In this document: piece after piece, positions 12,701-22,107 of the stretch
Numbering within the stretch: position 1 is the first letter of the stretch
How the letters are laid out: each line of letters begins with the position of its first letter
Source: Brachionus plicatilis
Taxonomy: Eukaryota; Rotifera; Eurotatoria; Ploima; Brachionidae
NCBI GenBank assembly: GCA_010279815.1
Contig: QEOQ01000486.1
Coordinates: 147,342-211,341 of the forward strand
Direction: 5' to 3'
Length of the DNA: 64,000 nt
Program-made: the position numbers and the translations under genes
Notes under the pieces: generated by a model
Database searches by the model: none
What the model saw: the letters and a program-made list of their open reading frames with translations, nothing else
What the model was told of the DNA's origin: nothing

Positions 12701-13400
12701 GAGTCAAGTCTTTGATCGAAACGATGACCCGGACATAGACCTGTGTCTGGTTTTGTGCAAAGTAAACGATCCGAACAACAATTCAGGCCTGAAGTGCATT
12801 GCGTTTGAGCACAGCGTGGAATACTACATTACTTTGTCGGCGTCGCTGGCTCCCGGCAATTACATGGTATTTGCCACTTCCATAAAAGCCATTTCCATTC
12901 AGAATAGTGAGAAAACGGTCTACAAAGACCAGGAAAACAATCACTTTTCATATAACATCATTTTTCACGGACAGACTAGTTTTGTGCTGAATCGAGCTGT
13001 GCTGGCCACCGAGATAATCACGGACATATTTTTCAGTGTAGCTCAAAAAGACCAAAGAATTAAGCATGAGTTGAACGGAATGGTGAGAACTTATGTCATT
13101 GCTGGTTCGTGTACACACGGAATTTTCATTGAAAATTTGAGCACCAACAATGCGGTAAAAGTGGCACTTGATATAACAACATCAAAAAATTTGGAATCAA
13201 CTAGACTCAACAATTTGACTGTGGATTATTTGTATCCAGGCACAAGACAGTTGATTGCGTTCCTCACACCGTTAAACTACCGCAACGGGTATGTAATCGG
13301 ATACAAATTGGACACTCAATTGTACCAATACTGTACCGGTGGCAATTATCCATCAGTTCCACTTGCTTTTACTGGTCTTCATGCTGTGCGAAAAATTTGA
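6795..13400 (+). CDS. calpain-15/SOL-type cysteine protease, two exons
   Basis: Exons 6795-7845 and 12397-13400 (phase 1), 684 residues. The splice rebuilds the calpain motif RNPWG across the junction (A|GA). An N-terminal RanBP2-type zinc finger (Cys8, Cys11, Cys22, Cys25; LWKCDMC...CVKC) is followed by the CysPc protease core: Cys156 in GELGTCWF, His328 in RHIYSILD, Asn352 in RNPWG, so the triad is complete. The C-terminal half (HKEWKGDWSNGWPKW, then FWISFDDVLKYF and IC-KV-ADW) is typical of the SOL-homology region; no EF hands. Most calpain-15 proteins have several fingers and are longer, so this one is short or lacks upstream exons. Exon 1 is much richer in GC than any other exon in the window. 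AATAAA lies near 13484. The terminal exon recurs at 16609. Confidence 0.9.
7846..12396 (+). other. calpain intron 1
   Basis: 4.55-kb intron, gtagga...aaatag. It holds a copy of the 4911-6150 repeat (10011-10480), and its last 424 bases belong to the tandemly duplicated unit (from 11973). No other gene seen on either strand. Confidence 0.75.
10011..10480. repeat. dispersed repeat copy in calpain intron
   Basis: Matches 5074-5343 and continues as 5662-5930 (shared phrase aaataggtgccgaaaaaa). Unlike the upstream copy, it has no LINE-like insertion, so it shows the uninterrupted repeat. Confidence 0.7.
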
Positions 13401-13773
13401 ATTTTAAACTTTTGTAAATAGAAATCACTGTTATTTATTTGAATTTTTTTTCAGACCCGGTCTTTTTGTTAATCACTAATCTGAATAAATGCTTGGTTAA
13501 TCATATTTTTTTTCAATAAAATTTACAAAAATAAACGGTTTATTATGACACAAAAAAAAATTAAAATTTGACAATTCTCTTTTTGAACTTATTATTAAAT
13601 AAATTCAATTCATTAGATGATTTGGCAGTTAAATAAATTGTTTAAAGTTATTAGGTTGTTAAAAAGACTTTATTAAAATATTATATTATTAGAGATTAAA
13701 TAATTTCCTTCACTAGAAATTAGTGTTCTAAATAAAATTGACGATTTGAACAAATTATTTGATTTATTTCGAT

Positions 13774-13968
13774 TTAAATTTAAAGTAAAATTTGAACTCA
13801 AATTTTAACTGAAATAAAATTTAAATTCAAATTTTAACTGAAATAAAATTTAAATTCAAATTTAAACTAAAATAAAATTTAAATTCAAATTTAAACTAAA
13901 ATAAAATTTAAATTCAAATTTAAACTAAAATGAAATTTAAATTCAAATTTACACTGAAATAAAATTTA
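13774..13968. repeat. 29-bp minisatellite, copy 1
   Basis: About six to seven head-to-tail units of roughly 29 bases built on aaatttaaattcaaatttaa, with small variants (actgaaat, actaaaat, atgaaatt). It lies just after the calpain 3' end. Confidence 0.85.
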
Positions 13969-14099
13969 GTTTATAGGATCTTTTCTAATCTCTCTAAAAA
14001 TGTAATTTTCAAAAAAAAATTTATTTTAGAAAATTTCGAAACATAAAGTAAACAAAAAACAGTTCAAAGTAAAAAAAAAAAAGAAAGAATCATTGTTAT

Positions 14100-14547
14100 T
14101 AACTCTGCCCACATGGCCGGTCCCAAGCCCGGGTGAAAAAAGAGGAGGGGTGATGATGATGCAGGCGCATAGAGGCCGGGATGAGGAGGCTTGCAAGCTA
14201 GAGCTGATGATAGTCTGTTGGGTCCAAAAAGCCTTAGTGAAAAAAGTAAAGTGTCTTTAGTTTGGATAAGCTTGTATCCAGATATAGATACGCTTGGTTT
14301 GTGGTTCCAAGCTAGTCTAAATAGTTGCCGAGTTCGCAGCCATTAAGTGCTCGGATGAGTGGCGCTGTTTATGATGAACGTCCCATATGTAACTTTGGCC
14401 GCTGACTGTTGAGTTGCAATCATACCGTTGCCGGTCCCAAGTCCGGATGAAAAAATGAGAGGGGAAGGACTAACAGTGTGACTTGACAGATAAACACACG
14501 AGAAAAAGTTTGTTAAATATTTATTTTGAAAAAAAAAGATTCGGCTC
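14100..14547. repeat. retroelement-like repeat X, copy 1
   Basis: GC-richer than its surroundings. It contains ccggtcccaagcccgg (14116 on) and ccggtcccaagtccgg (14431 on), each followed by a short A run and gagg/gaggggg-like bases, and a stem gcttgg...ccaagc around 14290-14312. The ggtcccaagcccgg phrase is one I associate with 3' regions of non-LTR retrotransposons in several animals; that is recognition from memory. Other copies: 18428-18875, 42660-43920, 52976-53215, 62350-62501. Confidence 0.65.
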
Positions 14548-14587
14548 TTCCAAAAATTAACTTTATTTACATAGTTAGAAATATATT

Positions 14588-15375
14588 TTAAAATCCGTAT
14601 TTTTGTCTATCTTGCTGTCTGTTAAATTTGTTCTCAGCCCATGATTCTTTAAGCTCCTAGTCTCTTTCAATGGCCACTTTAGCTAAATAGGTAACATTGT
14701 GAGTCTTCCTATAAGATGATCCAAGATAGTCTTTATTAGATGGAGGCCTGTAATCGTTAGTTATTTGTTTAATCAATTCTGATCTGCTTTTTCCGACTAT
14801 CTCACTTGCCCCCACATCTAACTATTCTATAGAATCAACGCCTTTGCGTTTTCCTTAAGGGACACAGAGTTTAACCAAAGCGTCTTGATCAAATGCAACT
14901 GGACCAACTGGCTTTGTCTCATCGGCAAATTCTTCTTGCCTTTCTTCCTTTTCTTTATTACCACTTTTTTCACTATCGACCTCTTTTTTGTCTGGATGTT
15001 GATCTGCAAAAGGCTCTGGATCTTCGTTTTGGTACTCTAAAAAAGAGCCAAGCTTTAATTTATAACTTTTTTTTTTAATTTATAATATAACCTCCCCTGC
15101 TCTATTTTTTTACCTTGATTTTAGTTAAGCGTTGATTTTTTTTTAAACATTTCCATTTATCAGCTAGTACAAACAGAACAAAATGATATTTGTATAATTA
15201 TTTCCTTTGTATGGTATTTTGCTTTTGTAAAAACAGCATTTAGATTTTAACACGGTTCGCTTGGTACGCTTGGTACGCCTGCTACGGTTGGTACGGTTCA
15301 GATGAATCTTGAAGCGGATTTAGCAGTTGATTTTGGAGCCGATGGAGCTGGAGCAGTCAATTTTGTGAAAGCTTG
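14588..15375 (-). pseudogene. PRCC-like pseudogene, copy 1
   Basis: On the minus strand the last about 50 residues match the conserved C-terminus of PRCC, the MAD2B-interacting, mRNA-processing-associated nuclear protein: THNVTYLAKVAIERD, ELKESWAENKFNRQQ, QKYGF at the end (stop 14588-14590). Upstream, FDQDALVKLC and GKRKG fit the PRCC region before it, and 15240-15375 reads as a Pro/Ala/Ser-rich stretch (LTAPAPSAPKSTAKSASR). In-frame stops fall after LCVP, after DSIE and after AIERD, so no intact product is possible. A gt...ag gap between about 15050 and 15240 could be a retained intron. The N-terminal half of the family is absent. Confidence 0.65.
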
Positions 15376-15884
15376 CTTGATGGTTTCCAACCAAATATAT
15401 ATAATTGATACAATAATTCAAATTTTTTTTTAATTTTAATTTTAATTTCTAATTAGCGCTTTATTTAATTTAAATAAAGGTGCAACAATTTATTTTTAAT
15501 AGTAAGAGAAAGACAGTTGCTAAGTCTCTTTCAATTAATTTTTTTATATTTAATGAGAAGCACCGCCCATTCTCGTATACATATCTTTTAACATGGCGAA
15601 CGGGTTTTGATTTTTTTGTCAAATACAACCATGTTAAATTTTTGAAATTAATTTTATATATATAATTTATTAAACTCAAACTCAAATTTAAAAATAAATT
15701 CAATTAGTCAAGAGTAAATTCAAATGCTATTTATTTACAACACTACCAGAAATACACATATCCAATCTTTCTGGCAACATTTTGATCCCTCGTTCTAAGA
15801 AACTGGCTGATTTTGAGATGAAATATCGACTTATGTCTTTTTTGATTTCTTCCAATTCCAAGTCATAAAATATTAAAAATGCCA

Positions 15885-16171
15885 AAGCTTAAATTGTGAA
15901 GGACCAAAACATGTTCTGTAAATTGTAAATCCGACTCGACTTTAAGTGGTGGTACAGAGTATGAATCAGTTGCTTCAATTTATAAAACATGTTTTGGTCG
16001 GTTCGAATTAAAACTCTGGAATCTTTTATATTTTATTTTTGTTTTTTGTACAAAAATTCACAATGTTCTCAATTTTGCACAATTTTGCAGAATCAGTTTA
16101 AAGGTGGTACAAAGGATGTATCAGTTGCTACAATTTACAAAACATGTTTTGGTCCTTCAGAACTTAAGCTT
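15885..16171. mobile_element. foldback MITE at the duplication border, copy 1
   Basis: Ends AAGCTTAAATTGTGAAGGAC (left) and AAGCTTAAGTTCTGAAGGAC (right, reverse complement), both continuing into caaaacatg. The interior also carries direct repeats of ggtggtaca...tatcagttgct. It lies about 13 bases from the duplication breakpoint. Confidence 0.75.
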
Positions 16172-16608
16172 TAGTATATTTTATATATTTTTTCTTTCTT
16201 TATTTTTTTCTACATTTTTTTCCCAGATAAGTTCGATGTTTTTTTTTCTATATTATTCAATAAAAATGAAAAAAATGATCTTATTTTAGGTAATAAAGGT
16301 TGCAGCATTTTTTTAAAATATTTTTATTAACTTTTATATTAATTTATCAAAAAAGGGAGAATTTTTAATCAATTTGTATTTGAATTTCACAATACCAAAT
16401 ATTTAAAAGTAAAAATATTTCTCATTAACAATTAAAATAATAAAATAAAGCGGCACCTTTCCAAAATATAATAAAATTATAATTTACTTTTTTTTCAATT
16501 ATTTTAAACTTCTAAATTAATATTCTTGATATCTATTCCGCAAGAACGTGACAAATGAATTAGCACAGGACAAAAGAAAATTAATAATAAACTCTTTTAT
16601 TTAAATAG

Positions 16609-17612
16609 GAAATCCGTGGGGCCACAAAGAATGGAAGGGCGACTGGTCCAATGGATGGCCCAAATGGCCAGAGCAGATTAAAAAAAAGCTAAGTGTCTAC
16701 TCGAACAACAACGGATGCTTCTGGATATCGTTCGATGACGTGCTCAAGTATTTCTACGACATAACAATTTGTAAAGTCCGAGCAGACTGGACTGAATCGC
16801 GTCAATCATCCTACTTCTATGACTATTCGTATGGAGCTGAAGTCTACATGATCACGGTCAATCAGCCTGGCGTGCACCAGTTTGAGATAGAACTGTTTGC
16901 CACTGGCAGAAAGAGTCAAGTCTTTGATCGAAACGATGACCCGGACATAGACCTGTGTCTGGTTTTGTGCAAAGTAAACGATCCGAACAACAATTCAGGC
17001 CTGAAGTGCATTGCGTTTGAGCACAGCGTGGAATACTACATTACTTTGTCGGCGTCGCTGGCTCCCGGCAATTACATGGTATTTGCCACTTCCATAAAAG
17101 CCATTTCCATTCAGAATAGTGAGAAAACGGTCTACAAAGACCAGGAAAACAATCACTTTTCATATAACATCATTTTTCACGGACAGACTAGTTTTGTGCT
17201 GAATCGAGCTGTGCTGGCCACCGAGATAATCACGGACATATTTTTCAGTGTAGCTCAAAAAGACCAAAGAATTAAGCATGAGTTGAACGGAATGGTGAGA
17301 ACTTATGTCATTGCTGGTTCGTGTACACACGGAATTTTCATTGAAAATTTGAGCACCAACAATGCGGTAAAAGTGGCACTTGATATAACAACATCAAAAA
17401 ATTTGGAATCAACTAGACTCAACAATTTGACTGTGGATTATTTGTATCCAGGCACAAGACAGTTGATTGCGTTCCTCACACCGTTAAACTACCGCAACGG
17501 GTATGTAATCGGATACAAATTGGACACTCAATTGTACCAATACTGTACCGGTGGCAATTATCCATCAGTTCCACTTGCTTTTACTGGTCTTCATGCTGTG
17601 CGAAAAATTTGA
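16609..17612 (+). CDS. duplicate terminal exon of calpain-15-type gene
   Basis: Identical in coding content to 12397-13400, including the acceptor (ttaaatag|gaaatccg), the NPWG motif with the catalytic Asn, the SOL-homology region and the stop. It lacks the zinc finger, the catalytic Cys and His, and any start, so it cannot work alone. Exon 1 at 6795-7845 could in principle splice to either terminal exon in the same phase and give the same protein. The alternative is that it is an unused relic, or an assembly duplicate of two haplotypes. Confidence 0.8.
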
Positions 17613-17986
17613 ATTTTAAACTTTTGTAAATAGAAATCACTGTTATTTATTTGAATTTTTTTTCAGACCCGGTCTTTTTGTTAATCACTAATCTGAATAA
17701 ATGCTTGGTTAATCATATTTTTTTTCAATAAAATTTACAAAAATAAACGGTTTATTATGACACAAAAAAAAATTAAAATTTGACAATTCTCTTTTTGAAC
17801 TTATTATTAAATAAATTCAATTCATTAGATGATTTGGCAGTTAAATAAATTGTTTAAAGTTATTAGGTTGTTAAAAAGACTTTATTAAAATATTATATTA
17901 TTAGAGATTAAATAATTTCCTTCACTAGAAATTAGTGTTCTAAATAAAATTGACGATTTGAACAAATTATTTGCTTTATTTCGATT

Positions 17987-18296
17987 TAAATTTAAAGTAA
18001 AATTTGAACTCAAATTTTAACTGAAATAAAATTTAAATTCAAATTTTAACTGAAATAAAATTTAAATTCAAATTTAAACTAAAATAAAATTTAAATTCAA
18101 ATTTAAACTAAAATAAAATTTAAATTCAAATTTAAACTAAAATGAAATTTAAATTCAAATTTACACTGAAATAAAATTTAAATTCAAATTTAAACTAAAA
18201 TAAAATTTAAATTCAAATTTAAACTAAAATAAAATTTAAATTCAAATTTAAACTAAAATGAAATTTAAATTCAAATTTACACTGAAATAAAATTTA
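17987..18296. repeat. 29-bp minisatellite, copy 2 (expanded)
   Basis: Same array as 13774-13968 with 116 extra bases. The extra block repeats the last four units, including the atgaaattt and ttacactg variants, so it arose by duplication of a four-unit segment. Confidence 0.85.
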
Positions 18297-18427
18297 GTTT
18301 ATAGGATCTTTTCTAATCTCTCTAAAAATGTAATTTTCAAAAAAAAATTTATTTTAGAAAATTTCGAAACATAAAGTAAACAAAAAACAGTTCAAAGTAA
18401 AAAAAAAAAAGAAAGAATCATTGTTAT

Positions 18428-18875
18428 TAACTCTGCCCACATGGCCGGTCCCAAGCCCGGGTGAAAAAAGAGGAGGGGTGATGATGATGCAGGCGCATAG
18501 AGGCCGGGATGAGGAGGCTTGCAAGCTAGAGCTGATGATAGTCTGTTGGGTCCAAAAAGCCTTAGTGAAAAAAGTAAAGTGTCTTTAGTTTGGATAAGCT
18601 TGTATCCAGATATAGATACGCTTGGTTTGTGGTTCCAAGCTAGTCTAAATAGTTGCCGAGTTCGCAGCCATTAAGTGCTCGGATGAGTGGCGCTGTTTAT
18701 GATGAACGTCCCATATGTAACTTTGGCCGCTGACTGTTGAGTTGCAATCATACCGTTGCCGGTCCCAAGTCCGGATGAAAAAATGAGAGGGGAAGGACTA
18801 ACAGTGTGACTTGACAGATAAACACACGAGAAAAAGTTTGTTAAATATTTATTTTGAAAAAAAAAGATTCGGCTC
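18428..18875. repeat. retroelement-like repeat X, copy 2
   Basis: Copy of 14100-14547 within the tandem duplication; no differences noticed. Confidence 0.65.
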
Positions 18876-18915
18876 TTCCAAAAATTAACTTTATTTACAT
18901 AGTTAGAAATATATT

Positions 18916-19703
18916 TTAAAATCCGTATTTTTGTCTATCTTGCTGTCTGTTAAATTTGTTCTCAGCCCATGATTCTTTAAGCTCCTAGTCTCTTTCAATG
19001 GCCACTTTAGCTAAATAGGTAACATTGTGAGTCTTCCTATAAGATGATCCAAGATAGTCTTTATTAGATGGAGGCCTGTAATCGTTAGTTATTTGTTTAA
19101 TCAATTCTGATCTGCTTTTTCCGACTATCTCACTTGCCCCCACATCTAACTATTCTATAGAATCAACGCCTTTGCGTTTTCCTTAAGGGACACAGAGTTT
19201 AACCAAAGCGTCTTGATCAAATGCAACTGGACCAACTGGCTTTGTCTCATCGGCAAATTCTTCTTGCCTTTCTTCCTTTTCTTTATTACCACTTTTTTCA
19301 CTATCGACCTCTTTTTTGTCTGGATGTTGATCTGCAAAAGGCTCTGGATCTTCGTTTTGGTACTCTAAAAAAGAGCCAAGCTTTAATTTATAACTTTTTT
19401 TTTTAATTTATAATATAACCTCCCCTGCTCTATTTTTTTACCTTGATTTTAGTTAAGCGTTGATTTTTTTTTAAACATTTCCATTTATCAGCTAGTACAA
19501 ACAGAACAAAATGATATTTGTATAATTATTTCCTTTGTATGGTATTTTGCTTTTGTAAAAACAGCATTTAGATTTTAACACGGTTCGCTTGGTACGCTTG
19601 GTACGCCTGCTACGGTTGGTACGGTTCAGATGAATCTTGAAGCGGATTTAGCAGTTGATTTTGGAGCCGATGGAGCTGGAGCAGTCAATTTTGTGAAAGC
19701 TTG
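18916..19703 (-). pseudogene. PRCC-like pseudogene, copy 2
   Basis: Same sequence as 14588-15375, with the same in-frame stops, so the gene was already dead before the tandem duplication. The recognisable C-terminal residues are ESWAENKFNRQQDRQKYGF. Confidence 0.63.
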
Positions 19704-20212
19704 CTTGATGGTTTCCAACCAAATATATATAATTGATACAATAATTCAAATTTTTTTTTAATTTTAATTTTAATTTCTAATTAGCGCTTTATTTAATTTA
19801 AATAAAGGTGCAACAATTTATTTTTAATAGTAAGAGAAAGACAGTTGCTAAGTCTCTTTCAATTAATTTTTTTATATTTAATGAGAAGCACCGCCCATTC
19901 TCGTATACATATCTTTTAACATGGCGAACGGGTTTTGATTTTTTTGTCAAATACAACCATGTTAAATTTTTGAAATTAATTTTATATATATAATTTATTA
20001 AACTCAAACTCAAATTTAAAAATAAATTCAATTAGTCAAGAGTAAATTCAAATGCTATTTATTTACAACACTACCAGAAATACACATATCCAATCTTTCT
20101 GGCAACATTTTGATCCCTCGTTCTAAGAAACTGGCTGATTTTGAGATGAAATATCGACTTATGTCTTTTTTGATTTCTTCCAATTCCAAGTCATAAAATA
20201 TTAAAAATGCCA

Positions 20213-20499
20213 AAGCTTAAATTGTGAAGGACCAAAACATGTTCTGTAAATTGTAAATCCGACTCGACTTTAAGTGGTGGTACAGAGTATGAATCAGTTG
20301 CTTCAATTTATAAAACATGTTTTGGTCGGTTCGAATTAAAACTCTGGAATCTTTTATATTTTATTTTTGTTTTTTGTACAAAAATTCACAATGTTCTCAA
20401 TTTTGCACAATTTTGCAGAATCAGTTTAAAGGTGGTACAAAGGATGTATCAGTTGCTACAATTTACAAAACATGTTTTGGTCCTTCAGAACTTAAGCTT
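20213..20499. mobile_element. foldback MITE, copy 2
   Basis: Copy of 15885-16171, again next to the duplication border; the sequence then runs into a poly-T tract (20516-20530). Confidence 0.72.
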
Positions 20500-20512
20500 T
20501 AGTATATTTTAT

Positions 20513-21127
20513 ATATTTTTTTTTTTTTTTGTACCAAAATTCACTTTTCCATTTAGCAAGCTGTTTAAACTGTAAAAAATTAAATAAATACAATTTGCAA
20601 GAGTTAAGGTTCTGGCAATGCAAAACGTCCACACTATCTTAGGATTCGATTTTCGACCTCAAATTCGTAATCTGAATATGTAAAACCTCAGAATGCCAAT
20701 TTTTAGGGGGGAGGCGGTTGAAAATAAATTTTTTAATTAATAAATTAGTTGAAAAAGAGTGTATTTTCTCAATTTTTATTGAAATCATTATTTTTTTTTA
20801 AGTTTATTTTTATTAAACAATATTTTTTTGTAATTATTTATAAAATTTTATTTTCATGTTCAAAAATAGTAAAGAAATTATATAAATCATTATTTTTTAA
20901 TTTTTATTTCTAATAAAATCTTTTAGAAAACTTAAAACGCTATAAGACTTTAGGTAAAAATTTGAAAATTTGTTTTTTTTTAAATAACCTACTAAAAATC
21001 AATTTTGAATTGACTAAATCGCAATAAAAAGTGCCCACATGACAGACTAAATTAGAAAGATGAACTTGGCAATGATCAAATACTAGAATGTTATTATTTA
21101 GATGGAGAATACAAATCAAATTCAAAT
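20513..21127. other. AT-rich non-coding stretch
   Basis: Begins with poly-T. 20610-20720 (accttaaattcgtaatc-like text and a run of G) loosely resembles the repeat family at 22570 and 52315. 21018-21120 may be a decayed continuation of the transposase relic that follows. Confidence 0.4.
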
Positions 21128-21960
21128 TACAATTGATCTAGGATATAAAATTGATCCGAGATTATGATTTAAGGATATTAGAAATCTTTTGTCTGATCAA
21201 TCAGCTTTTAAACCATTAAACAAACTTGAAATTCGTGGAAGAAAATATAATAATAATATAAGTATAGGGCTATAATCTTTGGTTTAACTCAAAGATGGAA
21301 CGCAGTCATCTGCATTATAATAGCAGTTAACACAGTCCTTTAATTCAAAAAATTTGTCTATTTGATTCTTGAATTGGTTAATTTTTGGAGTCTCGATTAC
21401 ATCTGAATTTAGTTGATTCCAATTATTTACCAATCGATTTGTGAAAAAGTTTGATCTGATCGTACAATTTTTTACCAACTGCTTGGTCATTTAATATTCA
21501 TGGCTCCTTGTGTAATAAAATGTTTGGCTCGGTATGAAAAATTTGTTTGATACCTGTTGACCTTATCATTTCCATTATTTATCTTGAATTGTTGAATCAA
21601 GTCACCCTGAATTCTTCTTTCTTCAAAAATAATGAGTTGAAGTCGTTCAAGTCTTGATTAGTAGTGCAGATTCTTATTTGTGCAAATAATTTTTTATAAA
21701 TGGGGTTAAAGTAATATTTATACAAAAGTTTCATTGTGAACTTAATCCATTAGAAGGATTATGGTGCTATTTAAACCAATATATACAAACTCGTACTGAT
21801 CAGAATTTTGAAAAAATTAAAGATTTGTTTGATGAATTATTTATTATTTTAGAGAAAAATATGCAAATAAAAAGCTAAATTAAAAGATTTTGGAGGGGAA
21901 CAATTTGATATAATAATGGTGCAAATTAAGGAGAAATTTTGGAAAATTGCAAGAAGACCT
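21128..21960 (+). pseudogene. DDE transposase relic split by a LINE
   Basis: 21128-21240 reads IRNLLSDQSAFK and KLEIRGRKY. The frame resumes at 21694-21880 with NGVKVIFIQKFHCELNPLEG, then LWCYLNQYIQTRTDQNFEKI, and later IKRFWR. The FHCELNP-EGLWC signature belongs to a DDE-type transposase common in invertebrate genomes. Stops at S*IKRFW and elsewhere, and the 450-base LINE piece between the two parts, show it is dead. Confidence 0.72.
21250..21690 (-). pseudogene. non-LTR retrotransposon C-terminal fragment
   Basis: Minus strand: RLERLQLIIFEERRIQGDLI, then a stop and frame shift, then NFFTNRLVNNWNQLN and INQFKNQIDKFFEL. It matches the C-terminal part of the LINE at 30100-31430 (FLTNRVVNGWNKLPEDV, GDLIQMYK). 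It is inserted between the two halves of the transposase relic and has an (AAT)n-like 3' end at about 21247-21262. Confidence 0.75.
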
Positions 21961-22107
21961 ACCTAATTTTATTTAGCTAAAAATATTAATTAACTGATAG
22001 AAAAAAAAAAAAAAATCCATTTAAATTGACATTAAAATCAGAAATTTTACTTTATAACAACAATAAAGTGGTTAAGTTTCTACAATTAAAATTAAAAAAA
22101 TTGGCTT

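Larger units (their letters stand above)
11973..16184. repeat. tandem segmental duplication, copy 1 (4212 bp)
   Basis: Directly adjacent to copy 2 (16185-20512). All features in it recur 4212 bases later, or 4328 bases later downstream of the minisatellite. I saw one substitution (gatttatt at 13761 against gctttatt in copy 2) plus the minisatellite length change. Contents: end of calpain intron 1, terminal calpain exon, minisatellite, retroelement fragment, PRCC-like pseudogene and a foldback MITE. Confidence 0.95.
16185..20512. repeat. tandem segmental duplication, copy 2 (4328 bp)
   Basis: Second copy of 11973-16184, longer by 116 bases because the minisatellite has four extra 29-bp units. 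The left border of copy 1, the junction and the right border of copy 2 all share atatttttt, a microhomology of about nine bases. Confidence 0.95.

Noticed and set aside
12528..13400. Independent 290-codon gene starting inside the calpain exon
   Set aside because: The frame begins with GTG in mid-domain; upstream codons back to the acceptor at 12397 complete the calpain NPWG region.
14200..14250. Hammerhead ribozyme (CTGATGA present in repeat X)
   Set aside because: After CTGATGA I could not find the paired stem II followed by GAAA and a matching stem III in any copy.
15470..15703. Two overlapping opposite frames of 61 and 77 codons (also at 19798-20031)
   Set aside because: Composition follows local AT richness, no domain, and both strands are equally open; probably repeat sequence.
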